This document shows positions 59,347 through 64,000 of a stretch of DNA of 64,000 bases, one piece after another. Position 1 is the first letter of the stretch, and each line of letters begins with the position of its first letter. Origin of the DNA: Tritrichomonas musculus (lineage: Eukaryota; Parabasalia; Tritrichomonadida; Tritrichomonadidae); contig JAPFFF010000014.1 in assembly GCA_039105265.1 (NCBI GenBank), forward strand, positions 3,286,001-3,350,000. The letters are read 5' to 3'. The translations under genes were made by a program, and so were the position numbers. Below the pieces are notes generated by a model. It ran no database searches. It was not told the origin of the DNA and saw only the letters and a program-made list of their open reading frames with translations.

Positions 59347-60078
59347 AAGCTTTTTTTTTTTAATTTTTTCTCTAGTTTCATTTTTTATAAACGACTATTT
59401 AACAATTGAAATAATCAGCTTTTTCTAAGCAAACCTTTTTTCATTATATTTTTCATCACTGGCTTTGTCTTAGTTTAAAATAATCTTTGTCTGTATAATA
59501 TCTATAATAACCTAATCTAAATATAATTTTTTTAAAAAAGAATCTGAATATTATTAATATTTCCGAAAATCAAAATTGAAGAAATATTAAGAATTCCACC
59601 AAAAAATAGTTTAACACGAAATGATCAATGCGGTAAAATAATATAAATGCAGAAAAAATATTACTATTCTTATGTTATCGAGGTCAAATATCAAATATAA
59701 AAAGAATTTCTCAAAATCTAATTGTAAAATAATATTAATATATATAATAATTGGTATTTATTGAATTATTTTATATATACAGAAATAAGGTATCAGTATA
59801 TAATTAAAATTAAATTATTTTATTTCGGGCTTTCTATCAGAAATCTAAAAAACGATAATTTATATTGGTGAATATATTTTTCACAAATATTATTTTTTTT
59901 GAATATATTTTAATTTTACATTAACTTCGTTATGTAAAGATATTACTCCAAATATATCTATAATATATATATATAATAATAATAATTAAATTATTATTAA
60001 TAATAATTAAAAATAAATTACAAATCCAATTTAAAATATTACAATTTTTATCAAAAAAAAGAAATTCAATTTAATTTG
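59347..60078. other. Intergenic DNA, nothing recognised
   Basis: AT-rich DNA between the hAT remnant and the pogo-type element, with no gene or clear repeat. Confidence 0.4.
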
Positions 60079-62153
60079 TACCGTTGTATGAATAACTTAA
60101 GAGTTCTCTCAAATAACTTAAGATTAATTGAATACTTTGAGATAAAAAGTTTAATTGCATTGAATTTTTTTTAACAAAATTTTTTTTTGAATGCATTTAC
60201 TTTTAAAATAATTGAGAACTTAAAGGCCAATTTTTTCATCATTATTGGTCAACAATAGCCATTATGACAATAGCAAAAGACGATTTATTAAAGCAAATTG
60301 ATTCATCAAACAAGTGCAAATGGTCTTATTCAGAGTTTCTTGTTTTGTCCAAAACCCAGAGGAGGATATTTGGACTTCGCGCAGCGGATTTTTCAAATGC
60401 TCAAATAAAACAATTTTTTAACTTAGAAGACAGGCACATTAGTGCTTGCATCTGCTTTACTTTAGCAGGAAATATGTGGTTACCTGGAAATAGCACTGGT
60501 GGGCGAAATGAATATCTATCAGATTCAGAACAATTAGATTTTCAGATGAAATTATTGACAAGCTCATTAGATCTCGAATGTTTAAAAACATGCGAAGCTT
60601 ATAATCTTGCCTATGAACTAAAATATCAAAGATACCAAAGAGCCTTGGAACTTGCTAAAATAATCAAATTAGATTTCGCAAAAGCAAGACATATAAAGAA
60701 AATGATCAACAAACTCTATCCATCAATGCCATGCTCATCGTGGTTAAATCATATGTGTGGCCAAAATGGAATTACCATTAAAACTCCACAAACTTTGGAA
60801 GCTGCACGGAAAAAGCATTGTCACATTAATGCAATTAGGGCATTCTTCACAAAGCATGAACATCTTTTGAAACGAGATCCTCATCTTCTTTGGAACGCCG
60901 ATGAAACATCAGCTGCATCCTCACGAAAATACAAAGTGTTAATAAATACACCCAATGTTTCACCAATAACAGTTATGAGACCACTAGAACCACATATAAC
61001 TGGAATATTCCCATATAATGCAGCAGGTCATCAATTTGACCATTTTATCATATTACATGATTTAATTAATTTACCGGAAGAATTAAAGAATTTCAATTGC
61101 TTTTTTACGTCTCAAAAAAGTGGTTGGTGCACCATAAAAATATTCGAAATTTTTTCAATTTACTTTGCAAATAAGATCAGTGTCTATCGTCAAAGCCTTC
61201 CGAAAACTATTCGGAACGAAACAATAGTTTTATTAGTAGATAATCACAGTTCACGATTCAGCTCTTTTGCGGTGGAATATTTAAGGCAAAATAACATTAG
61301 GCTCGTTACATTTCCACCACACTGCACACACGTCCTCCAGCCATTCGATGTGTGTGTGGCCAGAGGATTAAAATCCAGAATCACAACATCAAAGTTAACA
61401 GATGATTTAGAACGATACGTTTCAACACTTCCAACAAGAGCAGCACAAGCACGATATTCTACAATTTATGCAATGGTCAATGCATGGAAAACAACGCCAA
61501 CAACTGTATTACAAAATAGCTTCAAATATACGGGCATTTATGAGTTTAATCCAGAAATCGCAGAAAATAACAAATACGTCAATCAAGCCTCAATAATAAT
61601 AAATTACACTAGAGGATCTCTTAATGCATTGTCAAATGAAGAACTCACAAATGATGAGAATCGGTTAATTCTTGCAAATAAAACATATTCTAAAAATTTT
61701 GAAAATTTACAACAAATCCCCAAATTTACAGAAAAACAAATAGTTGATTTTTGTTACGATAATCGTAATATGGCTGCTGGTCTAGCATTATCAGACTTTC
61801 CTTTGCTATTTACTCAAATTGGTCCAAAAACATTTCAAACAAATTTTAGTTAAGTTAAAAATTAGTAAAAAAATAATTATAAAACATAATTTTGATTTTA
61901 TTTTCATAATTTTTATTTTATCTTCAAATTTAAATTTACCGGACTTTAAAATTTACCAGACTGATTCAACCATCATCATAAAGAAAAAAGATTTTTATTA
62001 TTTAAAATATATTAATATAATAGTAATTTTTTTAATTTTTTAATAAAACTTGCCAAGAAAATCTAAAAAAATAATGAAATATTTTAATTCAAAATTGAAT
62101 TGATCCAACTCTTAAGTTAATTGAGAGACTATCTGGTTATTCATGTTACGGTA
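60079..62153 (+). mobile_element. Complete pogo/Tigger-type DNA transposon (2.07 kb)
   Basis: TA at 60079-60080 and 62152-62153 encloses imperfect terminal inverted repeats of about 55-60 bp. Both start CCGT, then ATGAATAAC, CTCTCAA and TAACTTAAGA. On the left TAACTTAAGA occurs twice, 21 bp apart. On the right the two TAAC motifs are 20 bp apart and one copy is diverged. A single intact transposase gene fills the interior, so the element looks capable of having moved recently. Confidence 0.88.
60264..61853 (+). CDS. pogo/Tigger-type DDE transposase, intact (529 aa)
   Basis: Residues about 15-70 form a helix-turn-helix region and about 80-190 a CENPB/Tc5-like DNA-binding region. The DDE domain follows with WNADET (Asp213), LLVDNHSSR (Asp326) and PPHCTHVLQPFD (Asp362), a DD35D spacing typical of pogo/Tigger/jerky (DDE_1) transposases. 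These enzymes cut and paste DNA into TA sites. The frame has no interruption. The protein starts 183 bp inside the left terminal repeat and ends 300 bp before the right end. TCATCATTATT near 60237-60247 may serve as initiator. The C-terminal 120 residues are less conserved. It is distinct in sequence from the remnant at 23588-24024. Confidence 0.92.
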   Translation: MTIAKDDLLKQIDSSNKCKWSYSEFLVLSKTQRRIFGLRAADFSNAQIKQFFNLEDRHISACICFTLAGNMWLPGNSTGGRNEYLSDSEQLDFQMKLLTSSLDLECLKTCEAYNLAYELKYQRYQRALELAKIIKLDFAKARHIKKMINKLYPSMPCSSWLNHMCGQNGITIKTPQTLEAARKKHCHINAIRAFFTKHEHLLKRDPHLLWNADETSAASSRKYKVLINTPNVSPITVMRPLEPHITGIFPYNAAGHQFDHFIILHDLINLPEELKNFNCFFTSQKSGWCTIKIFEIFSIYFANKISVYRQSLPKTIRNETIVLLVDNHSSRFSSFAVEYLRQNNIRLVTFPPHCTHVLQPFDVCVARGLKSRITTSKLTDDLERYVSTLPTRAAQARYSTIYAMVNAWKTTPTTVLQNSFKYTGIYEFNPEIAENNKYVNQASIIINYTRGSLNALSNEELTNDENRLILANKTYSKNFENLQQIPKFTEKQIVDFCYDNRNMAAGLALSDFPLLFTQIGPKTFQTNFS

Positions 62154-62357
62154 TATAATATATACTATTATATAACTAAACATTAGAACAATTGAAAATG
62201 CTAAATATTTCATGTTCTTATAAAATGTTCATAAAATGTTCGTTATGGACATTTATTTCAATTATTTGAGAGTTTACCGATTAAAATAAAAACTTTCTAT
62301 CCATGAAAAGTGACGCCTTGTTTCAAAAAGTTAGAAACGGACAGAAAAGCCCAGGTT
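62154..62357. other. Spacer between two transposons
   Basis: About 200 bp, AT-rich, with a small tandem of ATAAAATGTTC near 62218-62240. Confidence 0.4.
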
Positions 62358-62465
62358 TTAAGGTTCTCCTTTCAATTTCAAAAGATAAAATTCAATGGGA
62401 TTTCACAAATAAAATATACATAAATATCGTTTTTAAAAAATAAATTAAAATATAAAATTTATACA

Positions 62466-63408
62466 TAGGCTTGTTAAGTCTCGATTTTCGATATCGATAA
62501 TTGATCCATTTTTGTGATATCAATATCAAATCAAAAATTTAATCTCTGATATCAATAATGAATAAAAATAAAAGATCGATTATCAATATTGAAAATTTTT
62601 TAACGTATCAAAATTTTGTAAACTTTTTTAACTGATTACTTCACATATCCGTTATAAAATTTAATAAAATCTGATTCTTTTACATTATAAGTTAGAATAT
62701 ATTTATTTTATGCTATTAAAATACTATTTTCAATGGTTTTTTCAGGTATTAATTTCGATTAGACTTGTTATTTTGAGAATCGATATCAAAAACGTCACTT
62801 TTTTGCATCTGATACTCGATTATCAGTTTACAAATCTGATATCGAGATTATCGATTATCAAGATATCAGATATGAAATGTGATATAAAAATAATTGTAAA
62901 CTTGATATCAATTACCGAGATCTCGAGATCTCAAACAGATTTATCTTCTTTTATAATTGGTATTTGTGATTTTATAATATTTAAAAATATATAATATAAT
63001 GTATTGATGTTTATTTTAAGATTAAAATCAAAAAATACATTCTTTTTATATGAATTATTTGAGATTAAAATACGATCATATTTTTATCAAAAAGTTTAAA
63101 TGAAAATTCTGATATCAAAAGCTGAGAAAAAACATTCTCGATCTCTGAAATCGATCTCGAGAATCTGTGTATATTTTTGTATCGATATCAAAAAGTCAAT
63201 CAATTATCGATCTCGAGAATCGGAGAATAACAAGTCTAATTTCGATTAATCAAGATTCGATATCAAAAGCATATTTTTTTTGTATCACATTTCATACTTG
63301 ATAATCGAATTCATCAATAAAAAGTTCCAATTGATAGCATTTTATTATCGATTATCTGAGTTAAAAAAAGTGCCAAACCTGATAATTGATATCAGAATAA
63401 CAAGCCTA
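62466..63408. mobile_element. hAT MITE with 8-bp duplication TTTATACA, itself interrupted
   Basis: Ends TAGGCTTGTTA and TAACAAGCCTA. The exact 8-bp direct repeat TTTATACA lies at 62458-62465 and 63409-63416. Inside are many GATATC and ATCGAT palindromes. Without the inner element it is about 456 bp long. Confidence 0.88.
62760..63238. mobile_element. Inner hAT MITE of the same family (479 bp)
   Basis: Ends TAGACTTGTTATT and AATAACAAGTCTA, with an exact 8-bp duplication, ATTTCGAT, at 62752-62759 and 63239-63246. Its size and GATATCAA-rich content match the outer element, so a family member has inserted into another copy of its own family. Confidence 0.88.
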
Positions 63409-63704
63409 TTTATACAGATATATATTTAAAATAACTTAATAAAAACATTTTCATGAAATATTATTGTTTTCAGTTTTTTACAGATAGAAATCATAGAATT
63501 AAAAAATCAAAAAAAAAAAAAAAAAATACTGAATAAAATAAGATATAATCGTTTAGGCCAATTTTTTTTATTTTTTCACCAAAACTTTTTCCGAAAAATT
63601 CTCTATTGAATTATGTATTCTATGAGTTAATTCAATATTGAATAATTTACATTTTTTTTGGGAAGGAGAACCTTAAAAGTTAAAATAAATATTAATACAT
63701 TATA

Positions 63705-63984
63705 TAGTGGTCGGAATTATATGTATACCTTTGAAAAATATGTATACGCTTGATTTTCAATTGTTATATGGCTGTTAATTCAAAAATTTGAATATAATTT
63801 AATATGAAAAATTCATAAATATCTCATTTATTTTTTGACAAAAATCATTTTACATTTAATAATTATATTAAATTAGGAAATAAGATATAATTTCAAAGTA
63901 TAAAATAAAAAGTAATTAATTTCTTAAAGAGAAACATAACGTATACATATAATTCAATATGTATACATATTTTTCTCACCACTA
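63705..63984. mobile_element. TA-flanked MITE with repeated ATATGTATAC ends (276 bp)
   Basis: TA at 63705-63706 and 63983-63984. Both ends start GTGGT and carry ATATGTATAC twice, 19 bp apart on the left and 20 bp on the right. AT-rich interior without coding sequence. Confidence 0.82.
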
Positions 63985-64000
63985 TATTATTTATTTTTAA

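Larger units (their letters stand above)
62358..63676. mobile_element. TTAA-flanked element enclosing two nested hAT MITEs
   Basis: TTAA at 62358-62361 and 63673-63676. The ends GGTTCTCCTT and AAGGAGAACC are exact inverted repeats of 10 bp. Apart from the nested hAT elements the element's own DNA is only about 350 bp. This is the third TTAA element in the window whose end starts GG or AGG. Confidence 0.65.

Noticed and set aside
62710-62994. 94-codon ORF
   Set aside because: It lies across the inner hAT MITE and its GATATC-rich palindromes, so it is not a gene.

Overview
The window looks like nuclear DNA of a trichomonad (Parabasalia), most like Tritrichomonas. The reasons are very AT-rich intergenic DNA, long intronless genes, short TCA-type initiator motifs just before several start codons, an archaeal-type alanyl-tRNA synthetase of the kind known in parabasalids and diplomonads, very large low-complexity inserts in proteins, and dense DNA transposons. 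The species assignment is inference. No rRNA, tRNA or CRISPR array was recognised.

Layout. 1-1826: AT-rich DNA holding the right end of a TA-flanked transposon. 1827-19199: four host genes on the + strand: a 1805-residue solenoid-like protein, a C2-TerD fusion, a type II membrane glycosyltransferase of family GT61 interrupted by about 1550 residues of NKEE/NKED repeat, and a 399-residue protein with two cysteine motifs. 19440-25232: two miniature transposons abutting at one TA, a block of ORFs with composition unlike the host that may be a broken virus-like (Maverick/Polinton-type) element, a pogo-like transposase remnant, and a 1.05-kb element with perfect 37-bp terminal repeats. 25628-30631: a small DPY30-domain gene (-), a coiled-coil gene (+) and alanyl-tRNA synthetase (+). 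30632-43620: a gene-free stretch whose core (32997-43376) is one short transposon copy split by successive insertions up to four levels deep. 43628-54017: a Pol5/MYBBP1A-like gene and a long coiled-coil gene (both -), an ARM/HEAT-like gene (+), and an SLC35F6-like transporter (-). 54018-64000: transposon-rich: a TTAA-flanked MITE, a 19-bp-repeat MITE, a satellite of about 411 bp, a hAT transposase remnant, a complete pogo/Tigger-type element with an intact 529-residue transposase, a triple nest (TTAA element containing a hAT MITE containing a hAT MITE), and a last TA-flanked MITE.

The host genes are unrelated housekeeping or structural genes and show no operon logic. The main story is the mobile DNA. 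At least five TA-flanked elements with unrelated end sequences share one design: the terminal inverted repeat carries a motif duplicated in tandem at 19-20 bp. The intact pogo-type transposon in the window has the same design at 20-21 bp. This suggests one class of transposase reading paired sites about two helical turns apart.
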